From NCBI RefSeq assembly GCF_010894435.1, contig NZ_JAAIXZ010000010.1:144253-208252 (forward strand): 64,000 nucleotides of DNA. The letters are read 5' to 3'. Below, one piece after another: positions 18,711 to 27,532 of this stretch (within the stretch, counting starts at the first letter, position 1; each line of letters starts with the position of its first letter). The translations under genes were made by a program, and so were the position numbers. Below the pieces are notes generated by a model. The model was given only the letters and a program-made list of their open reading frames with translations, was not told the origin of the DNA and ran no database searches. Source of the DNA: Pyxidicoccus trucidator. GTDB lineage: Bacteria; Myxococcota; Myxococcia; Myxococcales; Myxococcaceae.

Positions 18711-19448
18711 TCAGTCCCGCAGCGTCCGGTGGAACAGGTCCAGCAGCCGCTGCCAGTGCTTCTCGGACGCGTCCTTGTCATACGCGGCCGAGCCCGCCAC
18801 CGCGTAGCCATGGCGCGCGCCCGTGAAGAGCTCGGAGCGGTGCTTGACGCCGGACTCCTTCAGGGACGTCTCCAGCTTCTGGATGGCCTCGGCAGGCATG
18901 GAGCCATCATTGTCCGCATGGCCGAAGTACAGCTCGCCCTTCACCTTGCCGACCAGCCGGTGGGGACTCTCGGGCGCGTCCGTGGCCAGCCGCCCGCCAT
19001 GGGACGAGGCCGCCGCGCCGATGCGGTCCGGGAAGTCCGCCGCCATGCGCACGGCAATGCCGCCGCTCATGCAGTACCCCGCCACGCCCACCTTCTTCCC
19101 CTTCACCTGGGGCTGCCGGCCGAGGAAGTCGAGCTCCGCGGCGGCGTCGACCTCGAGCCGCTCGGGCGTCAGCCCGCCGATGAGCGCGTAGATGCGCTTG
19201 CGGAACACCTCGTCCTCGAAGGAGCCCTGGAGGTCCAGCTTCGACGTATGGCCCTCCCGGTAGAAGACGTTGGGCAGCAGGACGACGTAGCCCTCCTTCG
19301 CGAGCCGGTGCGCCATCTGCTCGAAGACGGGCCGGATTCCAAATGCGTCCGTCAGCAGGATGACCGCGGGCCAGGGGCCATTGCCCTCCGGCTGGAACAG
19401 CTTCGCGTCCATCGTGCCTTCGGGGGTCTTGATGTCGATGTCTTGCAT
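18711..19448 (-). CDS. Dienelactone hydrolase family protein
   Basis: 245 residues from the ATG at 19448. It is an alpha/beta hydrolase of the dienelactone hydrolase family: the nucleophile is Cys in GYCMSGG, an Asp follows in HADNDGSMP, and the catalytic His is in ARHGYAV. No signal peptide. It is the last gene of a minus-strand unit with an antibiotic-biosynthesis-type monooxygenase and an iron-type alcohol dehydrogenase. In chloroaromatic and hydroxyquinol pathways a dienelactone hydrolase and a maleylacetate reductase of the iron-ADH family work in sequence, so an aromatic or quinone degradation role is possible, but the family is broad and substrate is not readable here. Confidence 0.85.
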   Translation of the reverse strand: MQDIDIKTPEGTMDAKLFQPEGNGPWPAVILLTDAFGIRPVFEQMAHRLAKEGYVVLLPNVFYREGHTSKLDLQGSFEDEVFRKRIYALIGGLTPERLEVDAAAELDFLGRQPQVKGKKVGVAGYCMSGGIAVRMAADFPDRIGAAASSHGGRLATDAPESPHRLVGKVKGELYFGHADNDGSMPAEAIQKLETSLKESGVKHRSELFTGARHGYAVAGSAAYDKDASEKHWQRLLDLFHRTLRD

Positions 19449-19474
19449 GGGTCTCCGTGGTTTCCACCAGCAGG

Positions 19475-20641
19475 CTACATCGAACGGGTGGCAATCTCCG
19501 TGAGCTCCGCGTCCGTGAGCACCAGGGGATTGGCCTTCATGCTGCTCGCGGCCTTCGCCTTCGCCACCAGCGCCGGGACTTCCGCCGCCGTCAGTCCATA
19601 ACGCCCGAGGCCCGGCACGCGCAGCGCCGCGCACAGGTCCTCCACCCACGCGAGGGCCTCCTCGGCGCGCGCGTCCGGCCGGCCCGTCAGCAGCACCGCC
19701 ACCTCCTGGAAGCGCGGCACCGCCGGGTGCTCCGGCGCGCGGGCGCGCAGGGCCCGCAGGTTCACGTCCAGCACGGCGGGCAGCAGCGCCGCGCACACCG
19801 CGCCATGCGGCGCCTCGAACATGCCGCCCACCGGCGCCGCGAAGCCATGCACCGCGCCCAGCCCGGAGTTCGCGAGACACAGCCCGCCGAAGAGGCTGGC
19901 CAGCGCCAGGTCCTCGCGAGCCGTCGAGTCCGGCCCGTCCAGCACCGCGCGCCGCAGGGAGCGGGCCGAGCGGCGCAGGCCTTCACGCGCCAGTGAGTCC
20001 GTGAGCGGATTGGCCCTCGCGGAGAGAAAGGGCTCGAGGAGCTGCGACAGCGCATCCAGCCCGCTGGAGGCCAGCACCGCGGCCGGGGCTCCGGTCAGCA
20101 GGTCCGGGTCCACCAGGGCCACACGCGGCAGCATGTGCGGGCTGCGCAGGCTGGCCTTCACCTTCGCTTCCTTCGAGCCCAGCACCGCGTTGCGCGTCAC
20201 CTCCGAGCCCGTGCCCGCGGTGGTGGGAATGGCCACGAAGGGCAGGGAAGGGCGCGTGAGTGGCTTCCCCCGGCCGATGACCTCCAGGTAGTCCAGCGGG
20301 TCGCCGCCATTGGCGGCCAGCGCCGCGATGGCCTTGCCCGCGTCCAGCGCGCTGCCACCCCCAAACGCCACCACCGCGTCACAGCGGGCCTCCAGCGCGG
20401 CGGCCGTTCCTTCCCGTGCAAGCTCCACCGTGGGCTCGCCCTCCACCGGGAAGACACGCACGGGCAGGCCGAGCCGCTCCAGCGCTTCATGCAGCGTCCT
20501 GGCCCGGGAAGGGTCCCTGCCCGTGACGAGCAGCACCCGGCTTCCGCCCAGGCCCCGCACCGCCTCGGGGGCTTCCGAGAGCCGGCCCGGGCCGAAGACG
20601 ATGCGCGTGGCGGTGGCGAACTCGAAGGAGGGGCCGCTCAC
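19475..20641 (-). CDS. Iron-containing alcohol dehydrogenase family protein
   Basis: 388 residues. [12 protein letters not shown] binds the nucleotide, [12 protein letters not shown] is the family signature, and the His-bearing [11 protein letters not shown] and EAPHGAVCA supply metal ligands. The normally conserved DALTHAIE-type motif is altered to [13 protein letters not shown]. The family includes class III alcohol dehydrogenases and maleylacetate reductases; I cannot choose between them by eye. The gap to the upstream ABM gene is a single base and the dienelactone hydrolase follows 26 bases later, so all three are co-transcribed. Confidence 0.87.
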   Translation of the reverse strand: MSGPSFEFATATRIVFGPGRLSEAPEAVRGLGGSRVLLVTGRDPSRARTLHEALERLGLPVRVFPVEGEPTVELAREGTAAALEARCDAVVAFGGGSALDAGKAIAALAANGGDPLDYLEVIGRGKPLTRPSLPFVAIPTTAGTGSEVTRNAVLGSKEAKVKASLRSPHMLPRVALVDPDLLTGAPAAVLASSGLDALSQLLEPFLSARANPLTDSLAREGLRRSARSLRRAVLDGPDSTAREDLALASLFGGLCLANSGLGAVHGFAAPVGGMFEAPHGAVCAALLPAVLDVNLRALRARAPEHPAVPRFQEVAVLLTGRPDARAEEALAWVEDLCAALRVPGLGRYGLTAAEVPALVAKAKAASSMKANPLVLTDAELTEIATRSM

Positions 20642-20642
20642 G

Positions 20643-20960
20643 TCACCACCCGGCGTCGTCGGGGAAGCGGTTGACGTACTTCCGGCTGGTGCGCGGCTCC
20701 GCCATCATCGGCGCCACCGTGTCGCGCCAGGTGAGGTAGTGGGCCGTCTCCTTGTGCGCCGCCGGAGCCTGCGCCGTCCGGTACACCTCCACGAGCACGA
20801 AGCGTGTCGGGTCCTCGGTGTCCTGGATGACGTCGAAGCGGGTGATGCCGGGTTCCTTCACGCTCTGTCGCGCATTGGCCAGGGTGGCCTCGCGGAACGC
20901 GTCCACGTGCTCCGGCTTCACGTGGACATGGACATGGACGACCAGCAGTGTCTGGGACAT
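20643..20960 (-). CDS. ABM-domain monooxygenase (quinol monooxygenase-like)
   Basis: 105 residues, a single ferredoxin-like antibiotic-biosynthesis-monooxygenase domain. The alternating opening [29 protein letters not shown] and [10 protein letters not shown] are typical of YgiN/LsrG-type proteins that oxidise quinols or isomerise small ligands without a cofactor. It is the first gene of the ABM, Fe-ADH, dienelactone hydrolase operon. A GC-rich hairpin at 20975-21013 lies just upstream. Confidence 0.85.
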   Translation of the reverse strand: MSQTLLVVHVHVHVKPEHVDAFREATLANARQSVKEPGITRFDVIQDTEDPTRFVLVEVYRTAQAPAAHKETAHYLTWRDTVAPMMAEPRTSRKYVNRFPDDAGW

Positions 20961-20974
20961 GCCCCGAAACTACT

Positions 20975-21013
20975 CCGGGCCGGGGCCGCGCGGGTGCACG
21001 GCCTCCGGCCCGG
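20975..21013 (-). terminator. GC-rich hairpin after the lyase-like gene
   Basis: CCGGGCC (20975-20981) pairs with GGCCCGG (21007-21013), and GGCC pairs are possible further in. It lies about 30 bases past the stop of the polysaccharide-lyase-like gene and just before the ABM start, where a terminator is expected. There is no U-tract, so termination would be weak or factor-assisted. Confidence 0.4.
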
Positions 21014-21044
21014 GAACGTTTCGCTGTTCGCTGTCAGGCAGCCG

Positions 21045-22274
21045 CTACGGCGCGGTGACGACCGACGTCGGGCTGAGGACGTCCTGGAGGCTGCGGGCCA
21101 TCAGCCACCCGTCGTGGTAGACGATGCCCGTCTGCGCCACCGTGTCGCTCCGGTACAGGCCCACCTTCAGGTAGTTGAGCTGCCCGGAGAACTGCGTGGC
21201 GATGAAGCGCTTGGGCAGCACGAGCTTCCCGTTGAGGTACAGCTCCACGAAGCCCACGCTGGAGTTCGGCGACCACTTCACGTGGAAGATGAAGTCCTGC
21301 CACTGGCCGCGCACCAGCGGCGTGCGCCAGACAATCACACCCGGGTTGCCACCGATGTTGAGGCGGATCTCCTCGCCGTAGACCAGGAACTCCACCGGCG
21401 GTGAGCCCGAGCTGCCCTCATGGTGCCACTGCGTGAAGAGCTGCCACGTCTTCGCGCTGGGGAAGGTGGAGTCGAACATCGTGCTCCAGCGGTAGTAGTA
21501 CTCCGAGCCCACCGCCTCGCGCGTCATCCGCACCAACTCGTTGCGGTTGCCGCTGGAGTTGATGGGGTCGTCGCCCTGCTTCACCGTGGCCTTGAGGGCG
21601 TAGCGGCCCTGGCGCATCGGCGAGGACACCACGGCCAGCCGGTCCGCGTTCACCATCTGCGTGCTGCTCCACTGCGAGCGGGTGCCCGTCTCGAAGTCAC
21701 CCACCCAGACCACGCTGGCGCCCGTGGGCGGCGGAGTCGTCGGAGGGGGCGTCGTCACGGAGCCGGCGCAGGCGCGTGCCTCGGCGATGCTGGCCCAGTC
21801 GTTGAGGGTGTTGCCGTTGACGGTGATGCGCACCCGGCGCGCGGAGGTGGCCGTGAAGGTGTAGGTCTCCGCCGCCGTCGAGGTGCCGGTGCTCTTACCG
21901 GAGAAGACGGGCGTATAGGTGATGCCGTCCGGGGAGACGGACACCGAGAAGGTGTTGGCGCGGGTGTTGCCGCCGTGCCAGGCGATGGCGATACCGCCGA
22001 CCGTCTTCGTGGCGCCCAGGTCGTAGTCGATCCACGACCCCTTGCCGAGGTTGCTCCACCGGGTGTCGAGCCGGTCGTCCATCGTGTTCGCCGGCACGTT
22101 GCCGTCGTTGCCGCTGGCGAGGACCGAGGCGGCCGTGAGCTGCGTGCAGTTCGTCGCGGTGAGGTCCGCGGCCGAGGATTCCATCGTTTCGGGAGCCTCA
22201 CCCGCTTCGGTGCCGGCGTCGTATGCGCCACAGCCGGCAAGCAGGGTTCCAACCAGCAGGAGGGTCTTCTTCAT
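21045..22274 (-). CDS. Secreted lipoprotein with F5/8C domain and polysaccharide-lyase-like domain
   Basis: 409 residues from the ATG at 22274, chosen because MKKTLLLVGTLLAGCG is a lipoprotein signal with lipobox LAGC; the open frame extending upstream lacks a signal. Residues about 35-165 (SVLASGNDGNVPANTMDD, TRWSNLGKGSWIDYDLG) form an F5/8 type C carbohydrate-binding module. A Pro/Thr linker follows (PPPTTPPPT). The C-terminal 230 residues, with FETGTRSQWSS, FTQWHHEG and HVKWSPNSSVGF, look like the heparin-lyase I-type beta-jelly-roll fold. It probably binds and cleaves an extracellular uronic-acid polysaccharide at the cell surface. The substrate is not determined. Confidence 0.8.
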   Translation of the reverse strand: MKKTLLLVGTLLAGCGAYDAGTEAGEAPETMESSAADLTATNCTQLTAASVLASGNDGNVPANTMDDRLDTRWSNLGKGSWIDYDLGATKTVGGIAIAWHGGNTRANTFSVSVSPDGITYTPVFSGKSTGTSTAAETYTFTATSARRVRITVNGNTLNDWASIAEARACAGSVTTPPPTTPPPTGASVVWVGDFETGTRSQWSSTQMVNADRLAVVSSPMRQGRYALKATVKQGDDPINSSGNRNELVRMTREAVGSEYYYRWSTMFDSTFPSAKTWQLFTQWHHEGSSGSPPVEFLVYGEEIRLNIGGNPGVIVWRTPLVRGQWQDFIFHVKWSPNSSVGFVELYLNGKLVLPKRFIATQFSGQLNYLKVGLYRSDTVAQTGIVYHDGWLMARSLQDVLSPTSVVTAP

Positions 22275-22666
22275 GGGGGCTCTCTGGGGTGAAGACAGAC
22301 GGGGGGTGAAGCCGCGCCGCGGAGAGCAGGCGGGCGGATGTCTGACTTTGTGATTGTGGGTCTTCTCCAAGGACGCGGCGGTGGGCTGCCGCGCTGAGAC
22401 GGGTAACGAGTATCGATGAAATGTATTTCGTACTCAACACATGCTGAACATGCCTGCTTGCTCTACGGAAAAGAGGGCGAGACATGGATGCGCAGGAGGT
22501 GCGTGCAACTTCCGGCCAGCAAACACGGCGTGAAGCCGACAGTCGCACAGCCCCGAGGCGCGAGGCGCGCGGGACTCGCAGGGCGTTAAAACAGCCGGGT
22601 CGCACCGAGAACGCGAGGGCTCGGCGCTCCATCCACACCGCATCATTCTTCGATTGGGAGGTGGCC
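22275..22666. promoter_or_regulatory. Divergent promoter region of lyase-like and AAA-TPR genes
   Basis: 392 bases between two divergent genes. An unusually AT-rich patch around 22410-22465 includes the short palindrome GAAAT-GT-ATTTC (22418-22429) and two ACATG boxes nearby, which makes it the best place for promoters. The open frame from 22484 joins the AAA-TPR gene, but its extra 61 residues are Arg/Ala-rich filler and I take it as non-coding. Confidence 0.4.
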
Positions 22667-24937
22667 ATGGCCCCGTCCTCGGGCATCTGTGTGGCCTGCG
22701 GCGCTCGAATTCCGGTGGGGACTCTCGCGTGTCCCTTCACCCCACCCGGGCCCCCACGGGGCGCACCGGTGCGCAGGTGGGCGACCGGCACCTGTCAGCC
22801 CCCACTTGTCGGACGCGCCGTGCAGCGGGGGCGGCTGCGGTCCTTGGCTGCGGAGGCGCGGCGCGGGCTTGGGCGCGCGGCGTGGCTGGTGGGCGAGGCG
22901 GGCCTGGGCAAGTCGCGGCTGAAGGACGCGCTCGTCGAGGAGCTGGTCGGCGAGGGCTTCGAGGTGTGGGAGGGCAGTGGCGTGGCCCTCCCCGGCACCC
23001 CGGGTGGCCCGTTCCGCGAGCTGCTGGAGGGGACGCGCGCGTTGCAGCCAGCGCCCGGGGTGGGGCGGGTATCCAGCGAGGAGGAGGCGCTGCTCGCGCG
23101 GTTCGTGGAAGGCCGTGAGCGGCAGGGCGTTCCCGCGAGCCTCTCCGCCGAGCGCACCGCGCTGTTGGATGCCCTCTGCCATGCGCTCCTGCCACACCGC
23201 CGTCCACGCCTGCTCATCCTGGAGGACTGGCAGTACGCGGACCCGCTCAGCCATGCGCTCGTCGAGGTGCTGGTCTCTCGCCTCTCGCACACGTCCATGT
23301 TGTTGCTCGCCCTGCAGCGCCCCGGGGGGACGGCGCCGGTGCCGCTGGCGTCCGAGGTGCTCACGTTGGGGCCGCTCTCCGACGACGACTCCAGGTCCCT
23401 GCTGGAGCAGCGCGTGCGTTCGCGGACCGCCATGACACCCCAGGTGCGTGAAGCCCTGTTGCACGCGGGCACCGGACATCCGCTGCACCTGCTGCACGCC
23501 ATCACCCTCCACGAGGAGCACCCCGAAGCGCCGGTGCCGGACTCGGGCGAGGCGGCGCTCTCCGCACGGTTGGAGGGGCTGTCCCCCGAGCAGCGCGAGG
23601 CGCTCCAGGCGGCCTTCGTGCTCGGGCCTTCGTTTCCGCGCCCCGTGCTGGGGGCGCTCGTCGGCGGCTACACGTCGCTCGCGCCGCTGGAGATGGGAGG
23701 GTGGCTTCGGGCCGTCGCGGGGGGGCGGTGCACGTGGGCGCTCGAGCCCGCGGAGGTGTCCCCGGACAGCACCGCCGAGGACACGCAGGCGCTGCATCAC
23801 CGGGCCGCGGAGGCCTATGAGTCCCTGCCCGTGGAGCTGCGGCGCCGGGCCTGCTCGGAGCTCTCCCGGCACTGGCTCGCGGCGGACGTGCCGGAGCGGG
23901 CGCTGCCGCACCTGCTGGAGCTCGCGGGGTGGAACCGCGCGGCGCTGGAGACAGGCTCCGCGCTCGCGGTGTACCGCTTCTCACTGGGCCTGGCGGCGGG
24001 GCTGGAGTCCACCGCGGCGCGGGAATGGCAGCGCGTGCTCTGGGAACGCAAGGGGGATGCGCACCGGCTCGCTGGCGCCCGTGAGGACGCGGAGTCCGCC
24101 TGGCGCACGGCCCGCGCGCTCGACGTGGAGGCGCCGGAGCCCCTGCTGGTGGACCGGGCGCGGAGACTGCAGAAGCTGACCTCGGTGCTGCTCGCGCTCG
24201 GCCGCTTCGACGAGGTGGTTGCGTTGGCGGAGGAGGGCTCGCGCGAGGGGGTGGAGGCCGTGCCCCTGGTGGCCGCGTCGCTGGATGGGCTCGCCTCGCT
24301 CGCGCTCTGTGGGCTGGGGCGCTTCGAGCAGGCCGCTGCGCGGCTGCGCCTCGCGCGGGAGCGGCTGCGGCTGGCCTCTCTGGAGAATGGGCCCTCGCGG
24401 GCCAGCGTGGAGGCCTCCCTGCACCGGGCCATGGGCAATGTGTTGATGGGCCAGGGGCATCCGGAGCAGGCGACCGTGGAGTACCTCGCGGTGCTGCGCT
24501 GGAGCGAGCTCGCCGGGGACACGTGGGAGCACTCCATCGCGCTCTTCAGTCTGGGCAATGCCCACGCGCGCGCGGGAGACCGGGAGCGCGCGACGCACTT
24601 CTTCCAGCTCGCGCTGGACCTCAAGTCGCGCACCGGGGACCGCTGGGGCATGGCGTACACCCACCATGGGCTGGCGCTGCTGCACACGCAGGCGGACGCG
24701 CCGGAGCTGGCGAAGGAGGACGCCGTGCGCGGACTCCAGCTCGCCGCGATGCTGGGGGACCGCAAGCTGAAGTCGCTGCTCCGCTGCGCCCTGGGCCGCG
24801 CGCAGCTTCGGCTGGGGGAGTTGGAGGAGGCCGGGCGACAGCTCCAGCTCGCCGCCCAGGATGCCGCCGCCGTGGGCGCCCGCTCGGAGCAGCTCCAGGC
24901 GGAGGCGGCACTGCGCGCTCTCGACGCACGACGTTGA
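22667..24937 (+). CDS. AAA ATPase with C-terminal TPR repeats
   Basis: 756 residues from the ATG at 22667, set by GGGAGG 5 bases upstream. A small Cys motif near the start (CVACGARIPVGTLAC) may bind zinc. The ATPase follows: Walker A VGEAGLGKSRL near residue 85 and Walker B LLILEDWQYAD. This is the STAND/Orc-like AAA found downstream of serine/threonine kinase domains in myxobacterial multidomain regulators, followed by about 10 TPR-like helical pairs (for example LFSLGNAHARAGDRERATH). Here the kinase domain is missing, so it is a free ATPase-TPR scaffold, probably a signalling switch. Partner and trigger unknown. Confidence 0.82.
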   Translation: MAPSSGICVACGARIPVGTLACPFTPPGPPRGAPVRRWATGTCQPPLVGRAVQRGRLRSLAAEARRGLGRAAWLVGEAGLGKSRLKDALVEELVGEGFEVWEGSGVALPGTPGGPFRELLEGTRALQPAPGVGRVSSEEEALLARFVEGRERQGVPASLSAERTALLDALCHALLPHRRPRLLILEDWQYADPLSHALVEVLVSRLSHTSMLLLALQRPGGTAPVPLASEVLTLGPLSDDDSRSLLEQRVRSRTAMTPQVREALLHAGTGHPLHLLHAITLHEEHPEAPVPDSGEAALSARLEGLSPEQREALQAAFVLGPSFPRPVLGALVGGYTSLAPLEMGGWLRAVAGGRCTWALEPAEVSPDSTAEDTQALHHRAAEAYESLPVELRRRACSELSRHWLAADVPERALPHLLELAGWNRAALETGSALAVYRFSLGLAAGLESTAAREWQRVLWERKGDAHRLAGAREDAESAWRTARALDVEAPEPLLVDRARRLQKLTSVLLALGRFDEVVALAEEGSREGVEAVPLVAASLDGLASLALCGLGRFEQAAARLRLARERLRLASLENGPSRASVEASLHRAMGNVLMGQGHPEQATVEYLAVLRWSELAGDTWEHSIALFSLGNAHARAGDRERATHFFQLALDLKSRTGDRWGMAYTHHGLALLHTQADAPELAKEDAVRGLQLAAMLGDRKLKSLLRCALGRAQLRLGELEEAGRQLQLAAQDAAAVGARSEQLQAEAALRALDARR

Positions 24938-24972
24938 CGGAACCCCGGGCGGGGCCCGAGTGTCCACCTTTC

Positions 24973-25950
24973 GTGCCTGCCCTGGCCCTCTCCCGGCTCC
25001 GTCTCGTCGTGCTGCTGACCTGCTCGCTGGGGCTCCCGTCCGTTGCTCCGGCGGCGCCCGCTCCTGATGCGTTCGAGGCGTACCTGCGTCCCCCGCATCC
25101 ACCCGCCGAGGGCTTTGCTCCCATGCCCGACGGCCAGACGGCTCGCGCGGGGAGCGAGGTCCGCGCGCTGGCTCGTGGCCGGGTGGCGGAGGTGGGGGCC
25201 GACGGGCGCTCCGTGGTGCTGGAGCACCTCTACTACGAGAACCATGCGCTGCTGCGTGCCCGGTCGGAGTACTCGGGGTTGGACGGAGTGGCGCTGCGCC
25301 CGGGGACGCTCGTCACGCGTGGGCAGGTGCTGGGGCGGGTGGGGGAGAAGGCCCGGCCCGCCGTGACGCTGCATTCAGGGCGGCGCCTGTCCGCCGCCGA
25401 GGCCCGGCGCTTCACCGCCCTGCGGGAGCGGCTGCTGCTGCCCGCGGAGGAGCCGTCGCTGCTGCTCATCTCGCACGACGACTTCCAGCTCCGGCTGTAC
25501 GCACGGGGGCGCGAGCTGGCGCGCAAGGAGGTGAGCTTCGGTCAGGCGGCCGGTGCCAAGGAGGTGCGCGGCGACAACCGCACGCCGAAGGGCATGTACT
25601 TCGTCACCCAGAAGCTGCGGGGCGACATCCCCGGGCCGTACTCGGCCTTCTATGGCGGGCACTGGATTCGGGTGAACTATCCGAATCCCTGGGACGCGGA
25701 ACGGGGCGTGGCCTCGGGCTTTGTCGATGCGAAGACGCGCGAGAAGATTGCCCTCGAATGGGCCGCGCGGCGGAACACGGTGGCCTCCACGCGGCTGGGC
25801 AGCGGCATCGGCCTGCACGGTTGGGCGGGGGACTGGACGCTGGCGGAGAGCGGCGGGCGGCTGTCCTGGGGCTGCGTGGTGATGCACAATCCGGACATCG
25901 CGTCGCTGTATGAACGGATTCCGGAGGGGACCATGGTCGTCCTCTTCTAG
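24973..25950 (+). CDS. L,D-transpeptidase with M23-like N-terminal domain
   Basis: About 325 residues from a GTG at 24973; a signal peptide follows (LRLVVLLTCSLGLPSVAPAAP), so export is likely. Residues about 45-130 (GSEVRALARGRVAEVG, VLEHLYYENHALLRA, TLVTRGQVLGRVGE) look like a lysostaphin/M23 fold but without the zinc-binding HxH, so the fold may only bind peptidoglycan. The C-terminal YkuD domain has GIGLHGWAG and SGGRLSWGCVVMHN with the catalytic His and Cys. It should cross-link peptidoglycan or attach proteins to it in the periplasm. No clear ribosome site, so the start is uncertain. Confidence 0.8.
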   Translation: MPALALSRLRLVVLLTCSLGLPSVAPAAPAPDAFEAYLRPPHPPAEGFAPMPDGQTARAGSEVRALARGRVAEVGADGRSVVLEHLYYENHALLRARSEYSGLDGVALRPGTLVTRGQVLGRVGEKARPAVTLHSGRRLSAAEARRFTALRERLLLPAEEPSLLLISHDDFQLRLYARGRELARKEVSFGQAAGAKEVRGDNRTPKGMYFVTQKLRGDIPGPYSAFYGGHWIRVNYPNPWDAERGVASGFVDAKTREKIALEWAARRNTVASTRLGSGIGLHGWAGDWTLAESGGRLSWGCVVMHNPDIASLYERIPEGTMVVLF

Positions 25951-26001
25951 CGACCGAGGAAGCCCTACCGTCTCGGGGGCAAGGCGTGGAATCCTCCGCG
26001 T

Positions 26002-27147
26002 GTGATCGAGATAGAAACCATCGAGGCCTTCGAGCTGCACCTGCGCTCGGGGGCGCACCTGGCCAACGTCGTCATCCAGGGACTGGACCTGCGGAGGTAC
26101 ACCCGGGAGCTGGCCTCCGCCGAGCTTGCCGGCACCGTCTTCCTCGGCTGTGAGCTGGAGAAGGATGCGCTGAGCGCGGCGCTCGCACACGGGGCCATGG
26201 TGTTCCCGCCATTCTCCGGGCTGCCGTACCTGCCCTATCGCGGCGCGGTCTACTCGCCCGAGGAGCTCTATGCGGGTTTCGACCCGGCGCGGCCGGAGAC
26301 GTATGCCGAGACGCCGGATGCCCGCATCTACGCGCACTGGGCCACCCATGGCCGGGGCAGCCCGCCGACGCTGCTGGAGACGCTGTCGCAGCGGCTCCAT
26401 GACCATGCCGTCACCGATGCGATGGAGGACCTGCTCCTCGCGAACGGTGGGGCTCGCAAGGTGGTGGCCATCATGGGCGGCCACTCCATGAAGCGGGGCC
26501 AGCCGGACTACCGCGCCGTGGCGGCGCTGGCTCGCGAGCTGACGCAGCGCGGCTTCTTCATGGTCAGCGGCGGCGGCCCTGGCGCCATGGAGGCCACCCA
26601 CGTCGGCGCCTGGTTCGCCCGGCGCACCGAGGCGGAGCTGGACGCCGCGCTCGCCATGCTCGCGAAGGCTCCCAGCTACACGGACCGCGAGTGGCTGGCC
26701 CGCGCCTTCGAGGTGCGCGGCGCATTCCCCCTGCGTGACGGTGACAGGCCCTACTGCGACAGCCTGGGCATCCCCACGTGGCACTACGGGCACGAGCCGC
26801 CCAATCCCTTCGCCACGTACATCGCCAAGTACTTCGCCAACAGCGTGCGCGAGGACGGTCTGCTCACGATTGCGCGCGGCGGCATCGTCTACGCGCCGGG
26901 CAGCGCGGGCACCATCCAGGAGATCTTCCAGGACGCCTGTCAGAATCACTACAACTCCGTGGGCGTCATCAGCCCGATGATCTTCCTGGGCACCGAGTTC
27001 TGGACGCGCACGCGCCCCGTGTACCCGCTGCTGGCGCTGCTCGCCCAGGGGCAGGAGTACGCGCGCTACCTCATGCTGACGGACTCCCAGGAGGACGTCG
27101 TCCGGGCGCTGGTGGAGTACGACGGGGCGCGGCAAGGGGGCGGGTGA
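26002..27147 (+). CDS. LOG-family (SLOG) nucleotide-processing protein
   Basis: 381 residues from a GTG at 26002. The Rossmann-like core contains VVAIMGGHSMKRG, SGGGPGAMEATHVGAWF and, instead of the usual PGGxGTxxE, the variant YAPGSAGTIQEIFQDA. These are the substrate-binding motifs of LOG phosphoribohydrolases and the wider SLOG class. About 140 extra N-terminal residues (rich in ARPETYAETPDARIY-like sequence) are not part of LOG and I do not recognise them. It could release a base from a nucleoside monophosphate or sense nucleotide signals. It follows the transpeptidase on the same strand by 51 bases. Confidence 0.72.
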   Translation: MIEIETIEAFELHLRSGAHLANVVIQGLDLRRYTRELASAELAGTVFLGCELEKDALSAALAHGAMVFPPFSGLPYLPYRGAVYSPEELYAGFDPARPETYAETPDARIYAHWATHGRGSPPTLLETLSQRLHDHAVTDAMEDLLLANGGARKVVAIMGGHSMKRGQPDYRAVAALARELTQRGFFMVSGGGPGAMEATHVGAWFARRTEAELDAALAMLAKAPSYTDREWLARAFEVRGAFPLRDGDRPYCDSLGIPTWHYGHEPPNPFATYIAKYFANSVREDGLLTIARGGIVYAPGSAGTIQEIFQDACQNHYNSVGVISPMIFLGTEFWTRTRPVYPLLALLAQGQEYARYLMLTDSQEDVVRALVEYDGARQGGG

Positions 27148-27268
27148 CACCTTCCGGCCCGGCCGGTGTTCAGGGACGTGCACGCGCGCCGGGCGTGCCG
27201 ATATGCGCCGCCGCCAGGACCGTTCCACGAGGGGCGGCCCTGGCCGTACCGGCCGAAGGAGGAGTGCC

Positions 27269-27457
27269 ATGTCCCACACCAATCCATTCTTGCTGGGGGC
27301 GGTGTGCGTCGTGCTGGGAGCGCTCCTGTGGATGGTGCCGGCCTGCTGGGGCGGTGCGCGGCCCCAGTCTCCGCGGGGGCCCGCGGCCTCCAAGCCCACC
27401 CGGACCTACGCGAGCGTCGGGTGGCGCCCCGTGCAGGTCCTGCTCGGCGCGAGGTAG
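27269..27457 (+). CDS. Small single-pass membrane protein
   Basis: 62 residues. An excellent ribosome site (AAGGAGGAG) precedes the ATG, and residues about 7-25 (FLLGAVCVVLGALLWMV) form one membrane helix followed by a Pro/Arg-rich tail. I do not recognise a family. It lies between the LOG protein and the HAD gene on the same strand, and its own ribosome site argues for real translation. Confidence 0.55.
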   Translation: MSHTNPFLLGAVCVVLGALLWMVPACWGGARPQSPRGPAASKPTRTYASVGWRPVQVLLGAR

Positions 27458-27532
27458 TCCCGAGGCCGCCGTAGGCCTGTTCCACCGACGCAAGGCCGCG
27501 TATTCTCTGGGCCCCTCGGGAGGAGTCCCCGG

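Noticed and set aside
22484-22666. Upstream extension of the AAA-TPR gene from an ATG at 22484
   Set aside because: The extra residues are Arg/Ala-rich and lack a domain, whereas GGGAGG lies just before the ATG at 22667.
25375-27399. Minus-strand frame of 674 codons opposite the transpeptidase and LOG genes
   Set aside because: Spans two genes and a gap, shows no domain and has no ribosome site; it is antisense noise.
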